The notes beneath the pieces were generated by a model. That model worked only from the letters and a program-made list of their open reading frames with translations. It was not told the origin of the DNA and did no database searches. This document shows, one piece after another, positions 1 through 11,246 of a DNA stretch of 64,000 nt. Origin of the DNA: Turnera subulata (Eukaryota > Streptophyta > Magnoliopsida > Malpighiales > Passifloraceae); contig JAKUCV010003222.1 of the NCBI GenBank assembly GCA_028386065.3, forward strand, positions 199,780-263,779, written 5' to 3'. The position numbers and the translations under genes were made by a program. How positions within the stretch are numbered: position 1 is the first letter of the stretch; each line of letters begins with the position of its first letter.

Positions 1-1892
1 TAATTATCAACAGTCCAAGTATAAATTAAATAAACCGGATTACTATAGGTCTTTCTAATGGTCCAACAAAGAATAAAATTATAAATCGAATTACAAAGCA
101 TAAATGGAATTAAGGGTTAATATTTGATTAATTAAATTAAATCTTTATTTTAATTTAAACAACTAAGAGTCCGGGCTCATTAACGTTGTTCGGGTTTCGT
201 TATTAGAGTTCGGGGTCCGTTGGTAATGCATATATGTCACGGTAATATGGGCCTTCGCACGTTCGGCCAGTTTTCGAGTCCGTGTGCAAACCGAGCCCAA
301 ATCCGCGCCAAGGTATAAATCGAGTCCAAGGAATTACCCAAAGGTCAGGTTCCGGGCTAGCCGGAAAATTCACGGGGCTCGCCGGAAACTCGCCGGAATC
401 CGGCCAAGGTACTGTTCACGGCAGCATCAAACACCCTCTCAGCCACTGTTCATCGACCCATGCTCGCTGTTACTGTTCATTGCCTGACCAAACACCAATA
501 ACACACCACCGGAACAACAATTCGACCATCAACACACTCGCCATCATCACCATAACAAACAACACAACAACCCGCATCCACTGCAACACCCAAATCCACA
601 TCCACCATAACAACAACCAAACACACCTCAACGTTTATCACCAATCCGATTTGGAAATCGAAAGCCAAGGAAGAAGAAAGATTTAGAGGAGACAGCTTAC
701 CCAACTCGACGATGTCCTCAAAGGTTCAAACAGGACAGGTGCTCACGGCTTAGCAGATCGTGGAGCACGAGGGGAAATAGGAGGAAGGGAAGGCGCGACG
801 GCGTGTTGGCGCACCCACAGCAGCGGCGACCTCAATCCACGGTGGCCCGTGCACAGTTCCTCTAGTCGGTACACAGGCAGAGGACAGCGAGGAGAAAGAG
901 ACGGCGGCCACTGGTGGTCTCCGTGGTGCGAACGGCGTGGAGGAGGAAACGAGTCGACCGCGGCTCGGTGTGGTGGAGGCTGCGACCAGAGGTGAAGGTG
1001 AGGAGATCGGGCCGGATCTTCTCGTCTGGCCGGCGACGCGGCAGAGGCAGGGAGAGGAGGAACTGAGGAAGGGGCATGGAGGTGGAGGTGTTGCGGTCGA
1101 GGGCAGAGAAGGAGAAGGAAAGCAAGAGGGAAAGATGGTGGTCTCGGGGAAGAAGGAAGGGGAAGGAGATGGCGGTGGGTGCTGGGCTGGTTGTGGTGGT
1201 GAGAGAGAGATGTGATGAAGAGGAAGAGATGATGGGTTGGAGAGGAAGAGTGGTGTGCGTGGCTCGGTGAGGAAGGAAGGAAGGAAATTGATGAGGAAGT
1301 AGATGAGAAAGGAGGAAGAGACAAGGGAAAAGATAAAAAGAAAGAGGGGGAGGTCCAATTAGTCACGGGTGGAGGCGGCTGAGGGTGGAGGCGGCTAAGA
1401 AGAAAGAAAAGGGAAAAAGAAAAGGAGAAGGAGAAGAGAAGGAAAAGAAAGAAGAAAGGTGGGGCCCGTGCGGCTGGGGGAAAAACTGGGAGAGAGAAAG
1501 AAATGTAACCGGGAAAGAGGAAGAGGAAGGAAAGAGGAGAAAGAAGAGTGGCCTCGTGGCAAGCCACATTCGGCCGGTCCGGATTCTCGTGTCGGGATCT
1601 CGTAAACGCAGGGATACTCCCGTCTTTCCGTATTTTCCGTCCCGAGTCCAAAAATACAACTTGGGCTCGGAAAATCCGATTAATTCCCCTGAACGTCGTC
1701 CAAGTCTCGGAACTGGAAACCGAGCCTCGGTTAGTTAGGAAGATACTCCCGAGCGGGGGAAAACTCTCGGTTTCGAAAAACAACTCCCGTTTTATCGTGA
1801 ATTAATTACCCAAGATTAATTCATCCGGTAATTCACTGTATAATGACTTTAATAGTCCCGGTAAAAATCCAATTTTTACCCGGGCTGTTACA
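1..1892. mobile_element. 3' part of a Tekay/Del-like Ty3/gypsy LTR (solo or terminal LTR)
   Basis: The last 330 bases resemble the end of the complete LTR at 60378-63199: both share the blocks ATTACCCAAGA, a GTAAATTACTGTA-like stretch and a T-rich stretch before a final GGGCTNTTACA. The LTR ends in CA at 1892 and the next base is inside the pol tail of a copia element, so this LTR landed in that element. Its left end is outside the window, so solo LTR and 3' LTR cannot be told apart. The middle (about 740-1560) is strongly purine-rich on the plus strand. Long reading frames here are low-complexity artefacts of that bias. Family assignment rests on similarity to the other copy and general LTR layout; no coding domain is present. 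Confidence 0.7.
1397..1459 (+). repeat. 63-base uninterrupted purine tract
   Basis: Every base from 1397 to 1459 is A or G. It lies in a wider purine-rich block of the LTR (about 1060-1560). Such tracts can form triplex DNA and create false reading frames on both strands. Confidence 0.85.
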
Positions 1893-1990
1893 ACTATGTA
1901 GCAGATCCATTGACTAAGCCTCTCACACAACGGAAGCATGATGGTCATGCTACATCCATTGGTATTAGAAACATGGATGTTTGGCTTTAG
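1893..1990 (+). pseudogene. C-terminal tail of copia pol (RNase H end), element A1
   Basis: The translation contains YVADPLTKPLTQRKHDGH and ends NMDVWL-stop (TAG 1988-1990). This is the conserved tail after the RNase H domain of Ty1/copia Pol, and the same tail occurs at the end of copy A2 (to 40125). A polypurine tract (1991-2004, TGCAAGTGGGAGAC) follows directly, then the 3' LTR. The rest of the element lies to the left, beyond the LTR inserted at 1892. Confidence 0.85.
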
Positions 1991-2004
1991 TGCAAGTGGG
2001 AGAC

Positions 2005-3524
2005 TGTCAGTGTAATATGCCCAAAAGCCAATCATTGGATGATTGTATATAGTCACGTATATACATTAAGGTTATTGCAATAAATATGTTTATGTGATAA
2101 ACGGTTGCACATATTTATAACCCTAGAATATCTTATATTCTTAAATGTCCTTAGTCGATTATTATTATGGATGGGTTGTAATAATAAATTAAGACTAGCG
2201 TATGTTGAGAATTGTATGAGATATGAATCCTACATACGGGTACAATTTAGAGAACTTGTGGTTTGGACTGACCCGACATTAGAACACTACATGGAACGTT
2301 ATATGATTGTCATTAGTGGTTCTTATGTGTATTGTCCTTAGACCTGAGATCATCAAGGTTCCCAACATGTGAGTCATATACCTTGATATTACTCTTGGCT
2401 ATTCGTAACTGAGTAGACCTTAGTGTAATCATTGGGAATATGATATAATGTGTAGTGGGTTTTGTATGATCAAGATGGAATTCGCCCATTCCATGTAACG
2501 GGTATATTATCAGTTGGGCCTCTTGATAGAGTTGAACTGTAAATGCATGGCTATGTTCGGATTATGTGATATGGTGATATCATTAGTATCCGCTTTACAC
2601 AGTTAACTAGGGGATCAAGAAACTTAGATTAAACATATAAGAGATTGACGCATTCCATGTGTCGTGTTTGTTCTTGATAATGGGACGAAAGGACGATGAC
2701 ACGTTCCGAGGCATAGTGAATCAGTACTGATCTTGTCGTTTGGGTAGCAATGATGTGTTGCTAGACGCCGTTAACTGTTTATAATTGTAAATGAGTTTAC
2801 AATTATTGTCAAACGTTACAAGTGCCTACAGGGTCACACACTTAGAACTGTTGATTCAAGCAGATGGTTGAACAATGGTTGGACCGTGGTTCGACCATGT
2901 GGGTGGACCATGGTTGGACTGTGGTTGGACCAAGGTCGTTTTGGATTGCTTTGGTTCACTAATTGTCTGAATTATTGAACCAGATTGATTCCATGTGATG
3001 TGTAAACCCACTAAGAGATAATGGAGACATGATTAGACAAAAGCCAAATCATGAGGGGCCAAGGGTGTTGGCCATTGTCTCATGCTTTTGTTGAGTAGGA
3101 TTAGTGTATGCATAATTAGATTATGCTTGTGAGTTCATTCATTCTGGTTTTGAGACTTGAGAGAGTTTTTCCAGACTTGTAAGAACACACACACACACCC
3201 CTTTCTTTGAGAAAGAAAGGAAACATCACAAACACAAGTTCTAGCTCCCGGAAATCTGCCGCTAGCACTGTTGTTCGGGAGTGCTCGAGTTAGTGATCGT
3301 GAGACGGTTACTAGCAGTCATCAACAGTTCGTCTGGATACCGTAGAGGAGTTGGATTTCTGTCCGGTTCTTGCTGATTCGTGTCATCAGTTGAGTGAAAG
3401 ATCTCAACAAAACCAGGTACGAAATTTTGTTATTCTGTTTACTCTGTTTCACATGGATCCTCCATGAGTACCGGGTCTTTCCGCTGCATTTTGATTGTTA
3501 AGTTTGCATGCCCGGTTACTTATA
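2005..3524 (+). mobile_element. 3' LTR of copia element A1
   Basis: It starts TGTCAGTGTAATATGCCC right after the polypurine tract and ends near CGGTTACTTATA. It aligns along its whole length with the A2 5' LTR at 25954-27467, for example the shared CCAATCATTGGATGAT near the start and CTCGGGTTAGTGAT-like and GATTTCTGTCC blocks near the end. Length is about 1520 bp. After 3524 the sequence switches to the leader of a second copia element (B1), so A1 was inserted just upstream of the B1 gag gene. Confidence 0.85.
2865..2936 (+). repeat. Short tandem repeat of TGGTTGGACC type inside the A1 LTR
   Basis: About six degenerate units of 11-13 bp (TGGTTGGACCR and variants) lie head to tail. The equivalent place in the A2 LTR (about 26817-26841) has only about two units, so the number changed between copies. 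Confidence 0.75.
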
Positions 3525-3571
3525 GGTGCTCATCCCTTAAAACCAGAATTGATTTCCTTTTTGTTTTTCTA

Positions 3572-4630
3572 ATGGCCTCTTCATCCTCAACCTCTCCTTT
3601 TGCCCTTTCTGGCTCGAGTTCTTCTTCCCACACCTCTCTTTCAGCTTCGGCTGCACCATCAACCTCTTCTGCGTATTCAGTTTTTTCTGTCAGTAATATT
3701 AGGAATTATGTCCCCACTGTCCTTGACTTTAGCGATTTCTTAGTGTGGCAGAGTCTTCTTTACACTGTGTTTGCCTCTCATCAGGTCTTAGATCACGTTG
3801 ATGGAATCAGTATTGCCCCTGAACCCTTTCTCCCCTCTGAGGAACCAAATGATCCTCCTTCTCCAAACCGTCTTTTTACTCAATGGTATCAGAATGATAA
3901 CACCCTTGTTACGTGGATTTATGCACCATTAACCTTGATATTCTCAATCACATTGTGCGTCCAGGGTTTTTTCCTACTGCGCGAGAGGTATGCTTGTTCA
4001 TTGAACAACTCTTTCAGGATCAGGTTCAAGCCCATTACATGGAATATCATACTGCCTTTGTCACCTCTAAAAAAGGATCCAAATCAATTTCTGAATATCT
4101 TTACTCTGTTCGTCGAATTGCTGATAACCATGAATCTATACGGCGTTGTGTTAGTGATGATGATATAATTATGCAATTTTTAGATGGTCTGCCTGCTGAT
4201 TGTGATGATTTGGTTACTCTTCTTACCTCTAAATCTCCAGTCCCTTCCTTTTATGAACTTCGTTCTATGTTGTTGGCCCAAGAAACCCGCAAAAGAAATT
4301 CTCCACTCCCACTGCACTCTCTACTGATTTCTCATAGGCTCTTTTCACAAACACTTGGGGGAGAGGAGGACATGGTGGTCGCGGTGGAAATAATTCGTTC
4401 CGGCCATGGTCTTCCTCCTTCACTTCTTCTCAGTCAAAGCGACCTTTTCTCCTAAAATACAAACCCACGCCCATCTTCTCCTCCTTTTAAAAATTCCAAA
4501 CAACAATGTTCCTCCTCTACCACTTCTCCTTCTTTGCTGGGTTTATCTCCTGTTAAGTGTAAGCTCTGTGATGGTTACAACCATACAGCCAAACACTATC
4601 CTCAACGCACCTTTGCAGGTGTCCATGAGT
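3572..4630 (+). pseudogene. copia gag, element B1
   Basis: The reading starts at ATG 3572 (MASSSSTSPFALSG, a Ser/Thr-rich N-terminus). It continues through the Gag region with HQVLDHVDG, NDNTLVTWIYA, EVCLFIEQLF, HYMEYHTAFV and MQFLDGLP, and ends at a zinc-knuckle remnant CKLCDGYNHTAKHYPQ near 4560-4610. The final Cys of the CCHC knuckle is changed. A frameshift near 3915 and further breaks after 4455 divide it. Gag packages the RNA in a virus-like particle; this copy cannot make a full protein. Confidence 0.85.
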
Positions 4631-4631
4631 A

Positions 4632-6663
4632 GCAGCAACCTTACTGGTTTACGGATACGGGTGCCATCATTCATATGACAAACTTCACTTCCTCTCTTGA
4701 CTCCTTTGTTGCACGGGGATGGATTCCGTACATGTTGGCGATGGTACGTCCCTAGAAATTACTCACATTGGATCAAAGGTCTTCTTTATTGGTTCTTTTT
4801 CCTTTGTTCTACTTGACGTTCTTGTTGTTCCCAAAATTACTTAAAATCTTCTTTCTGTCAAACGGTTTGCTTTTGATAACTCTTGTTCTGTTCAGTTTGA
4901 TTCCATTGGTTTTTCCGTGAAGGGTCATCTCTCTCACCAACGTATACGGTACAATGATCACGGTACTCTGTATTCCTTGCCCGTTCCAGATTTTGTTGCA
5001 TGTCTTTCTCACCAAGCTCTTCTTCACAGTCGTGTCTCCAGTTCTATCTGGCATCGTCGCATATGTCACTAGGGTGCTCCTATTATGCGTCAATTTTATT
5101 CACAATTTCCTTTGTTATGTACTTCTTTCAATAAAGATGTTTTCTCCCATGCATGTCAACTTGGAAAAAAAACACAGTTACCGTATCACACTTCTTTTGA
5201 ACCTTGTTTAGGGTTATTCCGTAGTATTCATTGCAATGTATGAACCTCCCTATTCCTTCTTTTACTGGTTATAAATATTACGTTCTTTTTCTAGATGAGC
5301 ACTCAAAGTTCTGTTGGATTTATCCACTACGTTTAAAAAATGAAGTTTTTGGTAAATTTAAACAATTGGATGCGAAATAAAAAATTAGTTCAATGCTCAA
5401 ATACGTTTTCTTCAAAGTGATGGTGGTGGTGAGTTTTGAAATGCTGCTTTTGACGACTACTTGCAAACCAATGGTATTCTCAGAAGAATTTCTTGTCCTT
5501 ACAGCCATCCTCGAAATGGTGTGGCTGAAAGGAAACATCGATCTTTGCTAAACTCCATTCGGTCCATTCTTTTTCACGCAAATTCATCTCCTTATTTTTG
5601 CATAGAGGCATTGCATTATGTTAATTATATCTAGAACATGCTTCCTCATGTCTCTCTAAGGTGGGAGAGTCCTTTTAGTGTTTTGTATGGTCGGCGTCGT
5701 ACCTTTGATCTTGTGAAAATTTTTTGTTGTGCTTGTTACCCACTTAATATGAGTCCTGGTCGTCATAAACTTTCTCCGCGTTCTGATCTCTATGTTTTTG
5801 TTGGCTTATCACCTCATCATAAAGGGTATCGATGTTGCCATCCTACTTCTCGCAAAGTAGTAATCTCGCCGCAATGTGGTTTTTAATGAGGATTATTTTC
5901 CTTTTCAACATCCAAATCCTACTTTCTCTCCAACCTCTTCTGTATCCTTTGAACCCTTAGTAGTTTTTCATCTCCTGGGCATATTGGTTCCATTGAAGTT
6001 TTCTATTCCTATGAGATCAGACATTACTACACTACAGAGTTTTGGTTCCTCCCAGAAACCTTCTTCTCCTCAAAGTGCTACTTTGCCGCTTTCTACACCT
6101 ATCCGACCTACTTCTTCGACTCCCTCATCCTCTCCAACTCACTCTCCAATACAAGAACAAACATCTCTGCCTTCTATAATACCCTCTGACTGCGACCTCA
6201 CAAGTTTCGCACCAACCACACCCTCATACAGACCACTTAACCTCTCCTTCAATACTTCGGTCGCTCCCTTACCTAACCCACCACCCCATCCCCAGGCAAT
6301 TCGATTACGGGATCGAATATGGAAACCAAACCCAAAATATAACCTTTAGGCTTCCACTTCCCAACTCGAAACTGAACCAAATCCCTATAAACAAGCCTCA
6401 AGGGATGAGTGTTGGCGACATGCCATGATGGATGAATATCGGGCCCTTCTCCAAAATAATACTTGGTCTCTTGTTCCAACCCCTTCTTCTAGAGTCAATA
6501 TCGTCGGGTCCCCTTGGGTTTACCAACTCAAATACAATGCTGATGGTACTTTATCATGGCACAAGGCACGATTAGTTGCTTAGTGTTACACCCAAGGAGC
6601 CGGGGAAGATTATGATGAAACCTATAGTCCGGTTGTGAAACCGGCCACAATTCGCACCGTTCT
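4632..6663 (+). pseudogene. copia pol, first part (protease, integrase, start of RT), element B1
   Basis: Protease is visible near 4640-4680 as YWFTDTGAIIHMTN, the copia DTGA site. The integrase zinc-binding region follows (IWHRRICH near 5050), then integrase core and C-terminal remnants such as FHIFGCACYP-like blocks near 5640-5860. A Ser/Pro/Thr-rich linker (5880-6340) leads into RT (WRHAMMDEYRALLQNNTWSLVP, cut here as WRHAMMDEYRALL; then [18 protein letters not shown] up to the insertion). Many stops and frame changes are present. The reading resumes at 9849 after element E. Confidence 0.85.
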
Positions 6664-6992
6664 TGTTCGTGCAAAGCCGGCTGTAAGTGCACAGCGTTGT
6701 TGTGGTAAACAAGGTCGAATCACAGGGACTGTGGAAACAACACTGTCCTTAGGATCTTAATTGATTAGACTAATAATAACAAATAAAATATATAGAAATC
6801 ATGATGAGAGAATTATATAAAATAAATAATAGAAAGTAAAGGTGTAAATAAGAGAAAACGCAATTGGATGGGAACCTAGGTTGTCCGGGGTTCACTATTG
6901 CCTAGCTGTTCAACAATAATTCAATAACTTGGAAGTAAATTCGTCCAGTTTGAAGGGCTACCTAGCCTAAGTTGTCTACAACTACTGTCACA
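6664..6992 (-). mobile_element. Truncated 3' LTR of element E
   Basis: It matches 8432-8760 of the 5' LTR almost base for base, with a few substitutions such as the CCGGGG/ACGCGG difference near 6890. Homology stops at about 6992, where gag sequence begins. Confidence 0.9.
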
Positions 6993-8288
6993 TGTAATTG
7001 TGGGCTTTTAGCTGGCTCAACTCCTTGTCGATCCTATTCTGTCCTTCCAGCAGCTGCTGCTGGCAATTTGGATTGGAATTCTGACGCCACCCCTGATTGT
7101 ATCCCTGATTGTAGTTGTTGTAGGACTGATTTGGGCGACGATCAACGAAAATTGCTTCCTCCGAATAGTGTTCCGGGCATTCAAGGAAAGGATGAGGACC
7201 ACCGCATACTTCATAAGGGTTTTGTGGATAAACAGGTTGTACTTGTGCCACTGGTTGCAGGGTCTTAGCCTTAAGATCCTTAAGCTCCTTAGTGAGGGCA
7301 GCAATCTAGGCCTCCATATTAGTATTCTTGTCTACATGATGGACGCCCCTTGTGCTGCGGCGCGGCTCATCGTCCTCAGTGAGGTCTAGCATATTCCTCA
7401 TGGCATCTCCATATGGCGCCTTCTTAAATTTTCCTCTAGCTGTAGTGTTGAGCGTTTGCCTATTTGCAGTAGACATAGAACCGTAGAAAATACCTAACAC
7501 TGTGGGTGGGTACATGCTGTGGCCTGGGCAGCGTCGGATCAGATCCTGGAATCGTTCCCACACCTCACCCATAGTCTCATCGGGCAACAGCTTGAAGTTG
7601 CATATCTCGCCACGAAGTTCATCCATCTTGGTGTCTTGAAAGTACTTCCTCAAGAAAGCTGCCTGCATGTCGTCTCAGGTGGTAATGCTACCCGCTGGCA
7701 GTGTATTCAGCCATCTTCTTGCTCCATCTCGAAGGGAGAATTTGAACAAGTGCAACTTCTTTGCATCCTCTGTGCAACCATTAATTTGTGTTGTAGCACA
7801 AATATCGAGGAAATCTTCTCAAGCAGCTTGCCTCCAAACTGCTTGTTCTGCACCATCTGAACTAGATTAGTTCTGAATTCATAAGGAATTGCAATAGTGG
7901 GCAGAGCTATAGCTCCAGGGGGCATTGCGTAGCTGGGCCGCATGAGCTGATGCATTGGGAAATTAGGAATATTGCCGAAAGGATCGATATAGGCATTGCC
8001 AGCAGCATTTTGATGCTTCCGCTTCTGGTTACCACGACCTTCAGGGTTGATCAAAGGTCTCTGGTTGAGTGGGTCAACAATCACAGGAGGGATGATATTG
8101 CCATCTTCATCCCTAGGTGGTTCAGACTGGCCGCGTGGGGGGTTGTTGTTGTTGACGTTATGAGCTACGGTCACTGTCTCAGCGGTCTCTGCAGCTTTCT
8201 GTTGCCTTGCTTGCCTGCGGTTCACCCTAGCAGCGCTTTCAATGTCAGGGATGTGTACAAGTTTAGGCTTTTGACTGCTGGTTTGCAT
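6988..8288 (-). pseudogene. Athila-type gag, element E
   Basis: It begins at ATG 8288 (MQTSSQKPKLVHIPDIESAA). It reaches the Athila Gag core with NLVQMVQNKQFGG, then is frameshifted. The core resumes as MQAAFLRKYFQDTKM, DETMGEVWERFQDLIRRCPGH and ANRQTLNTTARGKF. A zinc-knuckle-like CGGPHPFLECPEHY follows, then a Gln/Asn-rich tail ending at 6988. At least two frameshifts separate the parts (near 7700 and 7290). The protein is a nucleocapsid precursor; no protease or pol follows because of the deletion. Confidence 0.88.
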
Positions 8289-8405
8289 ACACCAAATCTA
8301 GACACTATAGTGGCGTTGTCAGTAACCTGCCACAAGAAAATAGAGATATCAAACAACAAAAAGAGCCTAATCAATCAAAAACACCAAGTAGTATTATTTA
8401 GCGCA

Positions 8406-8424
8406 GTCCCCGGCAACGGCGCCA
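8406..8424 (-). other. Primer binding site of element E
   Basis: The minus strand reads TGGCGCCGTTGCCGGGGAC, the usual Athila-type primer binding site. It lies seven bases inside the 5' LTR edge at 8432 and fixes the element's orientation. Confidence 0.9.
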
Positions 8425-8431
8425 AAATACT

Positions 8432-9848
8432 TGTTCGTGCAAAGCCGGCTGCAAGTGCACAGCGTTGTTGTAGTAAACAAGGTCGAATCACAGGGACTGC
8501 GGAAACAACACTGTCCTTAGGATCTTAATTGATTAGACTAATAATAACAAATAAAATAAAAAGAAATCATGATGAAAGAATTATATAAAATAAATAATAG
8601 AAAGTAAAGGTGTAAGTAAGAGAAAACGCAATTGGATGGGAACCTAGGTTGTACGCGGTTCACTACTGCCTAGCTGTTCAACAATAATTCAATAACTTGG
8701 TAGTAAATTCGTCCAGTTTGAAGGGCTACCTAGCCTAAGTTGTCTACAACTACTGTCACAACCTACCCTAGTTCTGGAATAACCCGCTTTCGTCAGTAAA
8801 GCTCTTTCCTAGGGCGCAGTGTCGCTGTGCCAGGCGTTGATATCCTCAACTAACCCTAAAGTCTCTTTTGACGATGAGTAGGGGTAGAGGTTTGATATAG
8901 AACGGTCTGAGTTCTTAGTTTCTCCGTTAGGTTCGTCACTAAGGCATCTATGAAGTGTTTGAGGGTGATCAAGCCGCAGACACTGTTAAGCACTCTATAT
9001 CAAATCAAAGCATAACTAATTAGAGAAACAAGCCTGAATTATTGAATAAACATCAAGAATTCTGAATTATTGAATAAACATCAAGAACAGTAGCTACATC
9101 CCACAAACCTAGATAAAATAAATTAGTTCATGAATAAAAAGAAGATAAAAGAAGATAGAGAAGTCGACATCTCTATAAAATAAAAATATAAAAAGTCGGC
9201 TTCAAACTCCAGTTTCTCCTCTGCCAATTCGTGACTTTTCCTCCTCCCAAAAGATGTCAATTTCGTTCAGCAAAGTTGCTTTTATATCTTGGGTTAAATT
9301 CCTAAAAGATAGCAAACAATGCGTGTAGGAAATGGAATGAAATTCCTAGACTTTAGCTCCAAGAATTCCTCTTTAAATTTTCTTTCCTTGCTAGGAGTGT
9401 CTAGGTGCATCCCATCTTAATTACTCCTGGAAATTAGGCACAAACCCTAGTAAAAATAGGGTCTTGACGCCAATGCCATTGCAGGGGGGCTGTCAGGCTT
9501 GCAATTTGTACTAGAACAAGGCACTTCGCAGTGCCTCAATAGTTTTAGGCCAAAATCATCAAATCTCCTCTAGAACAGAAGGTTCTCTGAAAAAGAAGGT
9601 TTAAGAGTAGAAATTTTGTTGACAGCAGCGCTGTTAGGCAATTGGTCCAATTTCTTCAACAGCGGCGCTGCTAACCCAAAATCGCTAAATAAGCTCCAAA
9701 TTGCACTTAAAAGCATCCAAGGGTAAGGAAAGATGGATTTGGCATGAGAAGAAGTGAATTTACATCTAAAATGCATGAATTAATGATGAATTTAAGGCCA
9801 AAAGATGACAATGTGCGCTGTAAAAAGTTTGTAATTTCATGCACATAA
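8432..9848 (-). mobile_element. 5' LTR of element E
   Basis: 1417 bp, bounded inside by the primer binding site and outside by the GTTCT duplication. It carries two related short palindromic motifs near 9621 and 9658 (GACAGCAGCGCTGTT and AACAGCGGCGCTGCT). Confidence 0.85.
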
Positions 9849-11090
9849 GTTCTCAGTCTTGCTCTTTCTCAAGGCTAAAATATACGTCAATTAGACATAA
9901 ACAATGCCTTTCTAAATGGCTTTCTACGTGAGGAAGTGTACATGAAACAGCTTCCTAGTTTTGAAGACCCGTCCAAGCCCAACAATGTTGGCAAAACAGG
10001 CGCCACGGGCCTGGTATCACCGTTTTGCAACCTTTTAATGTCACAGTAATTTCGCGTCTGTCATTTAGATGCTTCCCTCTTCACTTGCAAACATCCACGG
10101 GTAGTGCTTACTTACTACTTTGTGTTGATGATATTATACTCACATCTTCCTCTCAGATGCTTATGCAACAGTGACCTGGCCTTCTTGAAAAAGAATCCTC
10201 CATGTCCGACATTGGCAATTTGCACTACTTCCTTGGCATACAGGTTGATTGTGTCACAAATAGACTCTTCTTGCATCAACAAAAGTATTTAAAAACAATT
10301 CTAGATCGGTCTGGTTTTAAGGATCTCAAGCCGATTTCTACCCCTATGCAACCGAAGTTGGCACTATCTCTTCATTATGGTGTTCTTTTGTCGGGGGGTG
10401 ACCAACGACTCTATCGCAGCATTGTCGGCGCATTACAGTATCTCACCTTCACCAGACCGGACATATCTTATTCTGTTAATTGTGTGTGCCAGTTCATGCA
10501 TGCTCCAACGACAGAGCATTGGAAAGCTGTGAAACGCTTGCTTCGGTATCTTGCAGGTATGCACAATCATGGTTTCATGCTTCGCCCAAGTTCGGTTCGA
10601 AATTTGGCAGCGTATTGTGATGCTGATTGGGCCGGTTGCATTGACAATAGACGCTCAACTACGGGTTACTGTGATTTCCTTGGAGGTAATTTGGTTTCTT
10701 GGTCTACCAAGAAACAACCAACTGTGTCCAGAAGCAGCACCGTATCAGAGTACCGGGCTCTTGCAAGTGTGGTTGCTCAAATCTCTTGGATGCGCATTCT
10801 CCTCCATGAATTGCTTTCTCTACCTCGACAGCCTATTTCCATACATTATGACAACTTGTTAGCTACTTTCTTTGCTAACAATCCAGTCCAACATCAACGG
10901 ACTAAACATTTAGAGATTGATTTGTATTTTATTCGGGAGCAGATTCAACAAGGCTGGGTATATGTTGTTCATGTGGATGAGACACAGCAACTGGCAGACA
11001 TTTTCACTAAATCACTTTCAGCTTCGGCTTTCCAGATGTTAAGGGATAATTTAAGTCTAGTTTGTTCAACTACCCTCAAATTGTGGGTGA
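9849..11090 (+). pseudogene. copia pol, second part (RT and RNase H), element B1
   Basis: After the TSD the reading continues SLALSQG, IRQLDINNAFLNGFL and EEVYMKQLPSFEDPSKPN. A disturbed stretch covers the catalytic YVDD region; a YFVLMILYS shadow of YFVLYVDDI is seen near 10110. From 10202 one open frame of 307 codons holds DIGNLHYFLGIQV, YRSIVGALQYLTFTRPDI, the RNase H motif AYCDADWAGC, RSSTVSEYRAL and the end motif LADIFTKSLS. That is the best-preserved part of B1. Confidence 0.9.
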
Positions 11091-11096
11091 GCAATA

Positions 11097-11246
11097 GAGA
11101 TAAGGATCTGTTAACCAATAGATAGCATTCTCATCCATAACTTCTGATAGATGTCTTGTATCATCTTGTAACCACACTTATCTACTAATGACAATATATA
11201 CCCTTTAGGATGCTGATGCAAAGGCATCCTGGTATTCAACCTTACA
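11097..11246 (+). mobile_element. 3' LTR of copia B1
   Basis: A segment of about 150 bp follows a degraded polypurine tract (TTGTGGGTGAGC). It is homologous to the LTR at 40225-40371 read on the minus strand: both begin near GATAAGGAT and end near TCCTGGTATTNAA. The outer start has lost TG. The ends are placed from the alignment, to within a few bases. Confidence 0.65.

Larger units (their letters stand above)
6664..9848 (-). mobile_element. Deleted Athila-like Ty3/gypsy element E
   Basis: Read on the minus strand it has a 5' LTR (9848 to 8432), a primer binding site, a gag pseudogene and a 329-bp remnant of the 3' LTR. Identical 5-bp duplications GTTCT flank it at 6659-6663 and 9849-9853. 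Everything after gag and about 1.09 kb of the 3' LTR are missing. The remnant LTR joins gag directly near 6992, so a deletion removed the 3' half. The LTR outer end reads TTATGTG rather than TG, probably a point change. It interrupts the RT of copia B1. Confidence 0.85.
3525..11246 (+). mobile_element. Ty1/copia element B1, degenerate, interrupted by element E
   Basis: Going left to right there is a short leader, gag, protease, integrase, reverse transcriptase, RNase H and a 3' LTR of about 150 bp. Its own 5' LTR is not visible, because A1 was inserted in its leader at 3524. Element E (6664-9848) interrupts the RT. Removing E and one copy of its GTTCT duplication restores a continuous RT reading, IRTVL then SLALSQG. 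All parts carry stops and frameshifts, so this is an old copy. It belongs to the same broad family as B2 and B3: gag resembles the B2 gag piece and the LTR is homologous to 40225-40371. Confidence 0.85.

Noticed and set aside
743..1783. 346-codon minus-strand frame
   Set aside because: It is Ser/Pro/Phe/Leu-rich low-complexity translation of the purine-rich LTR block, with no domain.
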